A stretch of 64,000 nucleotides of DNA from G963674835 sp963674835 (lineage in GTDB: Bacteria > Planctomycetota > Planctomycetia > Pirellulales > Thermoguttaceae), in the NCBI GenBank assembly GCA_963674835.2, contig CAXXKC010000001.1, positions 992,001-1,056,000 of the forward strand, given 5' to 3'. The translations under genes were made by a program, and so were the position numbers. Position 1 is the first letter of the stretch, and each line of letters opens with the position of its first letter. Under the pieces are notes generated by a model. The model saw only the letters and a list, made by a program, of their open reading frames with translations. It was not told the DNA's origin and made no database searches. Positions 37,867-46,061 of the stretch are shown here, one piece after another.

Positions 37867-40701
37867 ATGCCCCGGCCTCGAACTCTCGCCTCTCTCGTGC
37901 CTGCCATGGCCCTTGTGTTCGCAATCGTCGCGGCCGTGGATGCGGTCGCAGGCGCCGTGCCGGACAAAGGTACCCTGGTGCTAAACTCCATCCCCGTCGG
38001 CCGTATCTCACTCGACGGCTTCGTTGGCCAACGCGTGAAAGCCGACGTCGACCACTGGCTTGCCGTGGCCCCGAAGAACAACCCCGGTCTGCTCGGCATG
38101 TTCGCTCGCCGCGATTCGGGCACGAAGCCGGACCTCGTACCATGGGCGGGTGAGTTCGTGGGCAAGTATCTCATCTGCGGCGTGCAGGCCATGCAGATGT
38201 CCGACGACCCCAAGCTTCGCGAAACGCTCGCTGCCGTGGTCGCTCGGCTGATCGAGTTGCAGGCCGAAGACGGCTACCTGGGTCCCTGGCCGAAGAACGA
38301 ACGCCTCCGCGGACACTGGGATCTGTGGGGCCACTACCACGTCATGCTCGGACTGATGCTCTGGTCCGACCAGACCGGTGATAAACGCGCATTCGATGCG
38401 GCGCGGCGGATCGCCGATCTGGTCTGCAACACGTGTCTCGATACCGACTTCCGCGTCGTCAACGCCGGTTCGCACGAAATGAATATGGGTATCATCCACG
38501 GCCTGGCGCTGATCTACCAGAAGACGGGCGAGCCGCGCTACTTGCGGATGGCCAAGGAAGTGCTCAAGGACTTCGAGTCGGCCGGCGACTACTACCGCAC
38601 GGGACTCGACGGCAGAGAGTTCTATCGCACGCCGAAGCCCCGCTGGGAAAGCCTCCACAGTCTGCAGGGATTGGCAGAACTCTATCGCATCACGGGCGAC
38701 GACTCTTTCCGCACGGCCTTCCTGAACCATTGGGCAAGCATGAGGCGATTCGACCAGCGCAACACGGGCGGCTTCTCATCCGGTGAACAGGCAACGGGCA
38801 ATCCGTACGCGAACACCGCAATCGAGACCTGCTGCGTAGTGGCCTGGCAGGAAATCATGATCGACGCCCTCCGCCTCACCGGCGATTCCACCATTGCCGA
38901 CGACCTGGAACTGAGCACTTTGAACGCCATGCTCGGCGCTCAGCATCCTTCCGGCGCATGGTGCACCTACAATACGCCGATGGCCGGCCAACGCATCCCC
39001 TCCCATATCCATATTCGCTTCCAAGCCCGCGAGGATACGCCGCACCTGAATTGCTGCTCGGTCAACGGGCCGCGCGGGTACGGCTCGATCACTCGTTGGG
39101 GCGTGATGCAGCACGACAACGGTCTCGCTCTGAACTACTACGGCCCCATGACGGCCGAAGTCAAGCTGGCCGACGGAACGCCCGTCACGATTCGTCAGGA
39201 GACCGACTACCCCATCGGCGGAACCGTCAACATCAAGGTCGAACCGTCAACCGAGAAGCAGTTCACGCTCGCACTTCGCATACCGGCATGGTCGGCCCGC
39301 ACCGGCGTTTCCGTCAATGGGCGCGATGTGCCGGGCGCGAAGGCGGGCCGCTACTTCGACCTGGAACGAACGTGGAAAGCCGGCGACAAGATCACGCTTC
39401 AGCTCGACATGGGCGTGCGATACGAGGCGGGCGATCTGGACCAGTACGGCAATGTGTCACTCTATCGCGGGCCCACCCTGCTGGCCCTGGACGATCGCTT
39501 CTGGCAAGATCCCAACCCGCCAATCATCGATGTTGCTAACCTTGAGAAGGCGCGGCTTTTGCCTGTCGACGACGCGATTCGCGCGGCAAGCGGTACGTAT
39601 CCGCCGTGGCTGGTGGTCGAGTTGCCCTCAACCGCTGGCGCTGCGGTGCGGCTTATCGATTTTGCCAGTGCCGGAGCCACAACGCTTGAAGGCAAGCCGA
39701 CCAGTCAATACACCAGTTGGCTACCGGCAAAACATGCCCGGCCGCCCAGACCGGTCGCCTGGAAGCCGGCCGACCGTTCACGGGTCGGGTCGGGCCCGAT
39801 TCTGTTCGCCTGGCGTAAACCTGCTTCCGGGGCGGTCGCCGCGCGGAAGCACACCGTCGTTGTTTCCGCGTCGCCCGACTTCCGAGAAGTTGTTCTCACG
39901 TCCGCTGCGAAGGACGGTAGTTGGCTCGTTCTTCCCAAAGACGAAGCCGGCAAGCTCAAGCCCGGCAAGGCCTATTACTGGAAAGTCATCGCCCGCAACG
40001 AGTACGGCCAGTCCGAGAGCCTGCCTCCTTACAAGCAGTTCACGATCGATCCGACTGTTCCGCCGCTCTCCTACAATTGGCCATACGGTCAACGCGAAAA
40101 AGACCAAATGGTCACGGCTGCACCGCTTCGCGGCGAGATCAAGCCGTCTTACGGAGTTCTGGCCGACGGGAAAGGCTGGAAGCCCGCCCCGGGGCCCGAC
40201 AACCAGCCGAACACCGCGATCGAGCTTGACGGCACCCAGGGCATAGTCCGCTACAAACTGCTACTCTTTCCCGAAGACGACTATTCCGTGTCGATTCGGC
40301 TGATGGTCACGCGTTTTCCGACAACGCAGTACGGCCAGATCTTCAGCGCATGGTGTGGCGGGATGGACGATCCCTTGCGCGTGGTCGTCGCGGGCGACAA
40401 GCTCTCCGCACGAATCGAGGCAGGCGAGCTCTACCGCACCGGCGACGCGACACTCGAAACCGGCCGATGGTATCACGTCGCCGTCGTGAAGCAGAACAAC
40501 AAGCTGACGCTCTACGTCGACGGCAAGGCACATTCGGCAGGCGCCGCCCCTGCGGTCGTCACCTCCAACGCCCACGATTTCGCCCTCGGCGGCAATCCCC
40601 ACTTCGCCGGGCCGGAGTTCCTCGCAGCTCGTCTGGCCGACCTAGAATTCTTCGCCCGGGCCCTCTCGGCCGAGGAAGTGAAAGCTCTGTGCGGTGAGTG
40701 A
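37867..40701 (+). CDS. Secreted beta-L-arabinofuranosidase (GH127) with LamG-like C-terminus
   Basis: 944 residues. A hydrophobic signal is followed by an (alpha/alpha)6 barrel of about 430 residues. The zinc/nucleophile set of GH127 is visible: Glu320 and Cys322 in IETCC, and the Cys396-Cys397 pair in LNCCSVNGPRG, with spacing close to that of the characterised enzyme HypBA1. Two beta-sandwiches follow, then an Fn3-like section (about 620-740) and a concanavalin/LamG-like domain (about 760-940) that probably binds glycan. AGAGGAG precedes the ATG at 37867; the frame is open from 37642 but the signal starts here. It should release beta-L-arabinofuranose from plant or algal glycans. Confidence 0.9.
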   Translation: MPRPRTLASLVPAMALVFAIVAAVDAVAGAVPDKGTLVLNSIPVGRISLDGFVGQRVKADVDHWLAVAPKNNPGLLGMFARRDSGTKPDLVPWAGEFVGKYLICGVQAMQMSDDPKLRETLAAVVARLIELQAEDGYLGPWPKNERLRGHWDLWGHYHVMLGLMLWSDQTGDKRAFDAARRIADLVCNTCLDTDFRVVNAGSHEMNMGIIHGLALIYQKTGEPRYLRMAKEVLKDFESAGDYYRTGLDGREFYRTPKPRWESLHSLQGLAELYRITGDDSFRTAFLNHWASMRRFDQRNTGGFSSGEQATGNPYANTAIETCCVVAWQEIMIDALRLTGDSTIADDLELSTLNAMLGAQHPSGAWCTYNTPMAGQRIPSHIHIRFQAREDTPHLNCCSVNGPRGYGSITRWGVMQHDNGLALNYYGPMTAEVKLADGTPVTIRQETDYPIGGTVNIKVEPSTEKQFTLALRIPAWSARTGVSVNGRDVPGAKAGRYFDLERTWKAGDKITLQLDMGVRYEAGDLDQYGNVSLYRGPTLLALDDRFWQDPNPPIIDVANLEKARLLPVDDAIRAASGTYPPWLVVELPSTAGAAVRLIDFASAGATTLEGKPTSQYTSWLPAKHARPPRPVAWKPADRSRVGSGPILFAWRKPASGAVAARKHTVVVSASPDFREVVLTSAAKDGSWLVLPKDEAGKLKPGKAYYWKVIARNEYGQSESLPPYKQFTIDPTVPPLSYNWPYGQREKDQMVTAAPLRGEIKPSYGVLADGKGWKPAPGPDNQPNTAIELDGTQGIVRYKLLLFPEDDYSVSIRLMVTRFPTTQYGQIFSAWCGGMDDPLRVVVAGDKLSARIEAGELYRTGDATLETGRWYHVAVVKQNNKLTLYVDGKAHSAGAAPAVVTSNAHDFALGGNPHFAGPEFLAARLADLEFFARALSAEEVKALCGE

Positions 40702-40967
40702 AGGAGTCGCCGGGTACCGCAACTCGCCTGCCTAGCAATCTACTTCGCACGACGATGCTTGGTGGCAGATCATATCCGCCGGCAGTTCGCCAGGTCTGGC
40801 GTCTCGTTCTCGTCCGGTGGAAGGTCCGGTGCGGCCGCTCGATCTGCGGGGAGAGCAAGGACCACAACGACCCCTTGCTCAGGCCCCCAGAGATCCACGG
40901 TCCGATCCCTGAATCACACCCAGCAGGAAGCCGGCCCCACCCCAGAAGACACTCCCAAGAAACGACA
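40702..40967. other. Intergenic stretch, nothing recognised
   Basis: About 265 bases between the GH127 gene and the tRNA terminator. Open frames here have no family-like text, and no repeats or clear promoter were found. Confidence 0.4.
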
Positions 40968-40992
40968 CAAGCCCTTGAATTACAAGGGCTTG
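40968..40992 (-). terminator. Hairpin terminator of tRNA-Arg
   Basis: A perfect 10-bp stem, CAAGCCCTTG / CAAGGGCTTG, with loop AATTA. Read on the minus strand it starts five bases after the tRNA and is followed by a T-rich tail (TTGTGTCGTTTC). The position and perfect stem support a tRNA transcript end. Confidence 0.7.
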
Positions 40993-40996
40993 CGAG

Positions 40997-41070
<74 letters not shown>

Positions 41071-41220
41071 AAACTGTTGCTAGCAGAGAACTTACGTCAG
41101 TCCTACACCAAATCCATAAACCGTAAGGATAGCAGAACAACGGGCCGGCGTACAGGCCCCCACGCACGGCGAAAGGCTTCTGATCGAGCGTTAACGTGAG
41201 GACCTCCGGTCGCCTTATCG

Positions 41221-41304
41221 TCACTTCTTGCCACTATTCTGCATCACGTACTCGAGATTGAACCTCGCGAAAGCGACGTGGTCGGGGAGCTGACGGTACC
41301 GGGG
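41221..41304 (-). pseudogene. Severed C-terminus of the sialidase gene
   Basis: 27 codons plus the stop, reading PRYRQLPDHVAFARFNLEYV and onward to the stop. If the insertion sequence and one copy of its target duplication are removed, this joins in frame to the truncated sialidase at 42872 and restores a typical sialidase ending (ARFNLEYV). It has no start of its own and cannot be expressed as part of the enzyme now. Confidence 0.85.
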
Positions 41305-41407
41305 GTCCGGATGTGCGTGACAATTTCCACTGGCGCGATCTGCGGGGTTTGGGTAGACTGCTTGCGTATGGGATTGCGACCACGTTCACGCACGCAAGGA
41401 GCACGAG

Positions 41408-41671
41408 ATGGAAACGCCGCGAGTCTCGCCGCAGGAGTTCGCCGATTCGATGAAGCAGGAGATGGAGCAATACCTCAAGGAGGTCATGGACGCGGTCAAC
41501 GGCGCCGCGGATGGCGAGTGGATCGCCGGCAGCGAGGAACAGGTGCGAGATCTCTCGGCAGAGATGCGTCGCCGCGTGTTTGAGGCGGCGGTGCAGAAGC
41601 GGGTCGATGCGGCGGAAGCCGCTTTTCCCCCCTCCGCACGATCCGACGACGGGCAGACGACTGGCCAATAA
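41408..41671 (+). CDS. ISKra4-like transposase, first frame (orfA), copy 1
   Basis: 87 residues, helical and charged (FADSMKQEMEQYLKEVMDAV), forming the N-terminal part of the transposase. The text RVDAAEAAFPP is the usual lead-in to the core domain; after the run TTTTCCCCCC (41623-41632) this frame soon stops, while the +1 frame continues the protein. A frameshift at this run would give a fusion of about 478 residues. Confidence 0.75.
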   Translation: METPRVSPQEFADSMKQEMEQYLKEVMDAVNGAADGEWIAGSEEQVRDLSAEMRRRVFEAAVQKRVDAAEAAFPPSARSDDGQTTGQ

Positions 41672-42845
41672 AGGCCGGCAGTCTCACCGAGTTCTCACCG
41701 TCAATGGCGAGGTCAAGATCGTGCGCCGGTGGTGGTACGGGCCACAGATTGGCAGTCTCGCGCCGGTGGATGAGGTTCTCGATCGCGGCAGGACAACGAT
41801 CACGCCCGGCGTCGTCGAGATGGCTTGTCGCGTGAACTTGTCGGCAATGAGCTTCGTGAGGGCATCCGCGGCTCTGCAGCGCACGGCTCAAGTCCGGCTC
41901 AGTGGCGAACGGTTGCGTCAAGTGGTGGAAGCGGCCGGGCGTCGTGTGTTGAAAGCCCAGCAAGACGATACCATCGCCGTGACGTGGCACGCGGAAGATT
42001 GCACCGTAGCGGAGGAGGGGGAAACCATCGGGAAAACCCGTGTTTACACGGGCTGCGACGGCGTGATGGTGCCGATCGTCACCGACGCCGAGAAGATCAA
42101 ACGCCGCGATAAAGTCAAAGCCAAGCGTCGTCGCAGCGGCAAGAAGTGCAAGCCCTTGCCACCGCGCAGGCGCGGCTCGGACCTGCCTTGGAAGGAGTTC
42201 AAGATCGCGTTTTTTTATAGCGAGGGCGCCCAGCATCAGCATGTGGCCTTCACGCATGGCAATCACATTGTGACCGGAAGGCTCCTGCGCCGTGAAGCGG
42301 ACCGACTGCGATTTCAGAAGGCCGACCAGCGCGTGGGCTTGGTGGATGGGGCAACGTGGATTCGTGAGCAGATGCAGTTGCACTTTGGTGAATTGGATGG
42401 GTTGGGCTTGGACTTCTACCACCTAAGCGAGAACGTCCATCGCGCGCGGCGTAAGGTGTTTGGCGAGGAATCGCCCGAAGGCAGAACGTGGGCGGATGAA
42501 CTGATGCACGTATTCAAGCACAAGGGCTATTCGGCGGCGTGGGAGAAGATCATCCAATGGCGTGCCCCCTTGAGAGGCAAAAGGAAACGCGAAGCTGCAG
42601 ACCGGCTAATGAACTTTGTGTCGCTCCGCAAGGACATGATCCGCTATCCAGCATTTCGCCAGCGTGGCTGGCAGATCGGCAGTGGCCCGACCGAATCCCA
42701 GTGCAAACTGTGCACGAAACGGCTCAAAGGCTACGGCCGCCGCTGGGACCGGCCCAACGCCACAGCGGTCGCAGCCCTGGATACCCTGGACAGAAACGGC
42801 CAATGGCACCAAGTCTGGCCAAACGCCCGCCCCGCCCCGACTTAA
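41634..42845 (+). CDS. ISKra4-like transposase, catalytic frame (orfB), copy 1
   Basis: About 403 residues from the presumed frameshift; this frame is open from 41511 but carries family text only from TTGRRLANKGRQSHRVLTVN. Catalytic DDE-type positions are likely Asp in GLVDGATWI, Asp in LDFYHLSENVH and Glu in GSGPTES. RKDMIRYPAFRQRGWQIGSG and YGRRWDRPNATAV are typical of the ISKra4 family. There is no good start codon at the junction, so expression probably needs orfA and a +1 shift. Confidence 0.85.
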   Translation, partial: PHDPTTGRRLANKGRQSHRVLTVNGEVKIVRRWWYGPQIGSLAPVDEVLDRGRTTITPGVVEMACRVNLSAMSFVRASAALQRTAQVRLSGERLRQVVEAAGRRVLKAQQDDTIAVTWHAEDCTVAEEGETIGKTRVYTGCDGVMVPIVTDAEKIKRRDKVKAKRRRSGKKCKPLPPRRRGSDLPWKEFKIAFFYSEGAQHQHVAFTHGNHIVTGRLLRREADRLRFQKADQRVGLVDGATWIREQMQLHFGELDGLGLDFYHLSENVHRARRKVFGEESPEGRTWADELMHVFKHKGYSAAWEKIIQWRAPLRGKRKREAADRLMNFVSLRKDMIRYPAFRQRGWQIGSGPTESQCKLCTKRLKGYGRRWDRPNATAVAALDTLDRNGQWHQVWPNARPAPT

Positions 42846-44089
42846 GCCCGCCAAGAACGCTGGTCACGCACGTCCGGATGCGCGCCTTGACCGTAGAGCA
42901 GTCCGATGGTCCCGTCTGGAAGTACCACCATGTCGGAGTAGAAACTCGGTCCCTCATGGATCAGCTTGTGGTGCGTCCATGTCTGCCCCTCATCGGTGCT
43001 CAGGCTCAGCGTCATGCGGGCGCGGCGCTGAGGGTCGGCGGGGTGGCTGAACAGGAGCACGCCTTTCCCGTGGTCCGTCGTGGTAGCAAAGCGTTGGATG
43101 GCCGAATCACACCCGTTGCCGCTGTATTCGAACTCCGTTCTGACCACGGGCGCGCCAAATGTCTCACCCGAGTCTTCGCTCCAGGCATACACACGGTGTT
43201 TCTGCGTATCGACCTTCTTCCCGTCCCACATGGCCTTACCGCCGCGCGCGTTCAGCAGAATGCGCCCATCGTCCAGTTCCACGATACGGCCTTCGCCCAT
43301 GCCAAAGCCGATGCCCGCGTCGCCCGTGTGTCGCCACGTTCTGCCGTGATCGTCACTCACCAGCAGAGAGATCCCATACCGTCGCGGATTGGCGGTGACG
43401 GCCCGGCGGTGCCACACGGCGAGCACCAGCCGTCCATTGTTGCCGGCGTGACTCCCTTGCTGATGGCAGAGCTGGATGCCGTGGCCAGGGCCGGGCATGT
43501 GGAAAGTCCAGCCGTGAGGGTTTTCGGCAAGCAGATGCGTTACCTCGACGCGTCCCCCGTCCCTCGGCGACGGCAACCAGTTCTGGCCATCATCGTCGCT
43601 GTAACGATAGAACACTCGCGTGGCGTTTTGGTATTTGGAACCTTCATTCAAAGCGTAGAAGAAGAACACGCGCCCGGTCTCCAAATCGACCACGGGGCCG
43701 GTATTCGTCCACGCTTCCAGCTTACCCGGTTGGCCGTTCGCGCTGTAGAAAGACCCGTCAGCCCGCTCGATGTAGATGTTGCGGGACCAGGTGCGCCCGC
43801 CATCGTGGCTGCGTTTGAGCACCAGATGATGGGGCTCGTTATCCCACGGCCCCACACGTCCTTCCGCGAAGGCTAGCAGAGTACCCTTCTTCGACTGAAC
43901 AAGCCCGTAAACATGGTACGGCCATGCGTTCTCTTCGTTGCGCTGCCAAACCGTGACTTCCTCAAAAAGCGGCTTCGGCCCCGATGCAACCTCTTTTCCT
44001 GTCTGCAAGATCGGATCATCAGCGGCCAGAACAAGGTTCGATGCGACAACGAATACGACAAGAATGAAACAGCAGGTTCTAGCACACAT
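42842..44089 (-). pseudogene. Exo-alpha-sialidase interrupted by an insertion sequence
   Basis: A secreted BNR-repeat sialidase, which would release terminal sialic acids. From the ATG at 44089 (GAGG before it; signal peptide CCFILVVFVVASNLVLA) 406 native codons remain. Asp-boxes are visible: SHDGGRTW, SDDDGQNW, SDDHGRTW, SEDSGETF, STDEGQTW. The reading frame then enters the IS and ends after nine foreign residues (VRDQRSWRA). The intact gene was 433 residues. Loss of the last 27 residues removes the closing propeller strand, so activity is doubtful. Other sialidase-fold genes remain at 56234 and 61348. Confidence 0.88.
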
Positions 44090-44405
44090 TGCGATCCTCT
44101 GGCGAACTACTGGTTCATTCGACAGCCCCACCTCATCATCGAGGCTCGCCCCTGCCCGACAGTATCCTTTCATACCATGTCGATCCTACTACCCAAGTGA
44201 CGAACCTGCAATCCGTTAGCCTGCCCTCAACGCCTGAGGGGGCTAAATACCCAGGCGCCGCGCGCCCACGGCCACGATGAAGGTCATTCCTGTCGTTTGG
44301 TTCGATTCAGAGGGAGGAGGTTGTGATCCGCTCCGTCTGCCAGATTCCCGTTCGCCCTCAGAGACTCCCTGGCAGCGGCCGAAACGGAAACGCACCCATA
44401 TCACC
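44090..44405. other. Upstream region of the sialidase, up to IS copy 2
   Basis: 316 bases without a convincing gene; probably holds the sialidase promoter. A 54-codon frame starting at 44277 is interrupted by IS copy 2 at 44405 and would close at 46005 if the IS were removed. It has no family features and no ribosome site, so it may not be a gene. Confidence 0.4.
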
Positions 44406-44500
44406 GTGCGTGACAATTTCCACTGGCGCGATCTGCGGGGTTTGGGTAGACTGCTTGCGTATGGGATTGCGACCACGTTCACGCACGCAAGGAGCACGAG

Positions 44501-44764
44501 ATGGAAACGCCGCGAGTCTCGCCGCAGGAGTTCGCCGATTCGATGAAGCAGGAGATGGAGCAATACCTCAAGGAGGTCATGGACGCGGTCAACGGCGCCG
44601 CGGATGGCGAGTGGATCGCCGGCAGCGAGGAACAGGTGCGAGATCTCTCGGCAGAGATGCGTCGCCGCGTGTTTGAGGCGGCGGTGCAGAAGCGGGTCGA
44701 TGCGGCGGAAGCCGCTTTTCCCCCCTCCGCACGATCCGACGACGGGCAGACGACTGGCCAATAA
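44501..44764 (+). CDS. ISKra4-like transposase, first frame (orfA), copy 2
   Basis: Identical in protein sequence to orfA of copy 1, with the same TTTTCCCCCC run at 44716-44725 and the same stop. That the split layout is preserved in two independently inserted copies argues that it is functional and not a chance mutation. Confidence 0.75.
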   Translation: METPRVSPQEFADSMKQEMEQYLKEVMDAVNGAADGEWIAGSEEQVRDLSAEMRRRVFEAAVQKRVDAAEAAFPPSARSDDGQTTGQ

Positions 44765-45938
44765 AGGCCGGCAGTCTCACCGAGTTCTCACCGTCAATGG
44801 CGAGGTCAAGATCGTGCGCCGGTGGTGGTACGGGCCACAGATTGGCAGTCTCGCGCCGGTGGATGAGGTTCTCGATCGCGGCAGGACAACGATCACGCCC
44901 GGCGTCGTCGAGATGGCTTGTCGCGTGAACTTGTCGGCAATGAGCTTCGTGAGGGCATCCGCGGCTCTGCAGCGCACGGCTCAAGTCCGGCTCAGTGGCG
45001 AACGGTTGCGTCAAGTGGTGGAAGCGGCCGGGCGTCGTGTGTTGAAAGCCCAGCAAGACGATACCATCGCCGTGACGTGGCACGCGGAAGATTGCACCGT
45101 AGCGGAGGAGGGGGAAACCATCGGGAAAACCCGTGTTTACACGGGCTGCGACGGCGTGATGGTGCCGATCGTCACCGACGCCGAGAAGATCAAACGCCGC
45201 GATAAAGTCAAAGCCAAGCGTCGTCGCAGCGGCAAGAAGTGCAAGCCCTTGCCACCGCGCAGGCGCGGCTCGGACCTGCCTTGGAAGGAGTTCAAGATCG
45301 CGTTTTTTTATAGCGAGGGCGCCCAGCATCAGCATGTGGCCTTCACGCATGGCAATCACATTGTGACCGGAAGGCTCCTGCGCCGTGAAGCGGACCGACT
45401 GCGATTTCAGAAGGCCGACCAGCGCGTGGGCTTGGTGGATGGGGCAACGTGGATTCGTGAGCAGATGCAGTTGCACTTTGGTGAATTGGATGGGTTGGGC
45501 TTGGACTTCTACCACCTAAGCGAGAACGTCCATCGCGCGCGGCGTAAGGTGTTTGGCGAGGAATCGCCCGAAGGCAGAACGTGGGCGGATGAACTGATGC
45601 ACGTATTCAAGCACAAGGGCTATTCGGCGGCGTGGGAGAAGATCATCCAATGGCGTGCCCCCTTGAGAGGCAAAAGGAAACGCGAAGCTGCAGACCGGCT
45701 AATGAACTTTGTGTCGCTCCGCAAGGACATGATCCGCTATCCAGCATTTCGCCAGCGTGGCTGGCAGATCGGCAGTGGCCCGACCGAATCCCAGTGCAAA
45801 CTGTGCACGAAACGGCTCAAAGGCTACGGCCGCCGCTGGGACCGGCCCAACGCCACAGCGGTCGCAGCCCTGGATACCCTGGACAGAAACGGCCAATGGC
45901 ACCAAGTCTGGCCAAACGCCCGCCCCGCCCCGACTTAA
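44727..45938 (+). CDS. ISKra4-like transposase, catalytic frame (orfB), copy 2
   Basis: Identical in protein sequence to orfB of copy 1, with the same presumed catalytic Asp, Asp and Glu positions and the same missing start codon. The frame is open from 44604; conserved text begins after the C-run. Confidence 0.85.
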   Translation, partial: PHDPTTGRRLANKGRQSHRVLTVNGEVKIVRRWWYGPQIGSLAPVDEVLDRGRTTITPGVVEMACRVNLSAMSFVRASAALQRTAQVRLSGERLRQVVEAAGRRVLKAQQDDTIAVTWHAEDCTVAEEGETIGKTRVYTGCDGVMVPIVTDAEKIKRRDKVKAKRRRSGKKCKPLPPRRRGSDLPWKEFKIAFFYSEGAQHQHVAFTHGNHIVTGRLLRREADRLRFQKADQRVGLVDGATWIREQMQLHFGELDGLGLDFYHLSENVHRARRKVFGEESPEGRTWADELMHVFKHKGYSAAWEKIIQWRAPLRGKRKREAADRLMNFVSLRKDMIRYPAFRQRGWQIGSGPTESQCKLCTKRLKGYGRRWDRPNATAVAALDTLDRNGQWHQVWPNARPAPT

Positions 45939-46061
45939 GCCCGCCAAGAACGCTGGTCACGCACATATCACCGCGTTGCTTGCTGGTCGCCGTGCTACCG
46001 CCTAAAATGGATTTGCCGCTCTGTTGAACGACGGAATCTGCACCTCCCGGGAGAATCTCCG

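Larger units (their letters stand above)
41313..42871 (+). mobile_element. ISKra4-like insertion sequence, copy 1 (1,559 bp)
   Basis: The ends are defined by comparison with copy 2 (constant offset of 3,093). Terminal inverted repeats begin GTGCGTGAC on both sides. It is flanked by an 8-bp direct repeat GTCCGGAT (41305-41312 and 42872-42879), showing simple transposition. It carries a two-frame transposase gene. The host of the insertion is the sialidase gene on the other strand. No differences from copy 2 were noticed in the parts compared, so the move was recent. Confidence 0.95.
44406..45964 (+). mobile_element. ISKra4-like insertion sequence, copy 2 (1,559 bp)
   Basis: Same length, orientation, terminal repeats (GTGCGTGAC) and coding capacity as copy 1. 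It has its own 8-bp target duplication ATATCACC (44398-44405 and 45965-45972), so it arrived by independent transposition and not by segmental duplication. Together the two direct copies flank the damaged sialidase like a composite element. Confidence 0.95.

Noticed and set aside
41234..41668. Minus-strand frames inside the insertion sequences, including 41496-42422 and the second-copy equivalents
   Set aside because: They run antisense to the transposase, are identical only because the IS is duplicated, and show no protein features.
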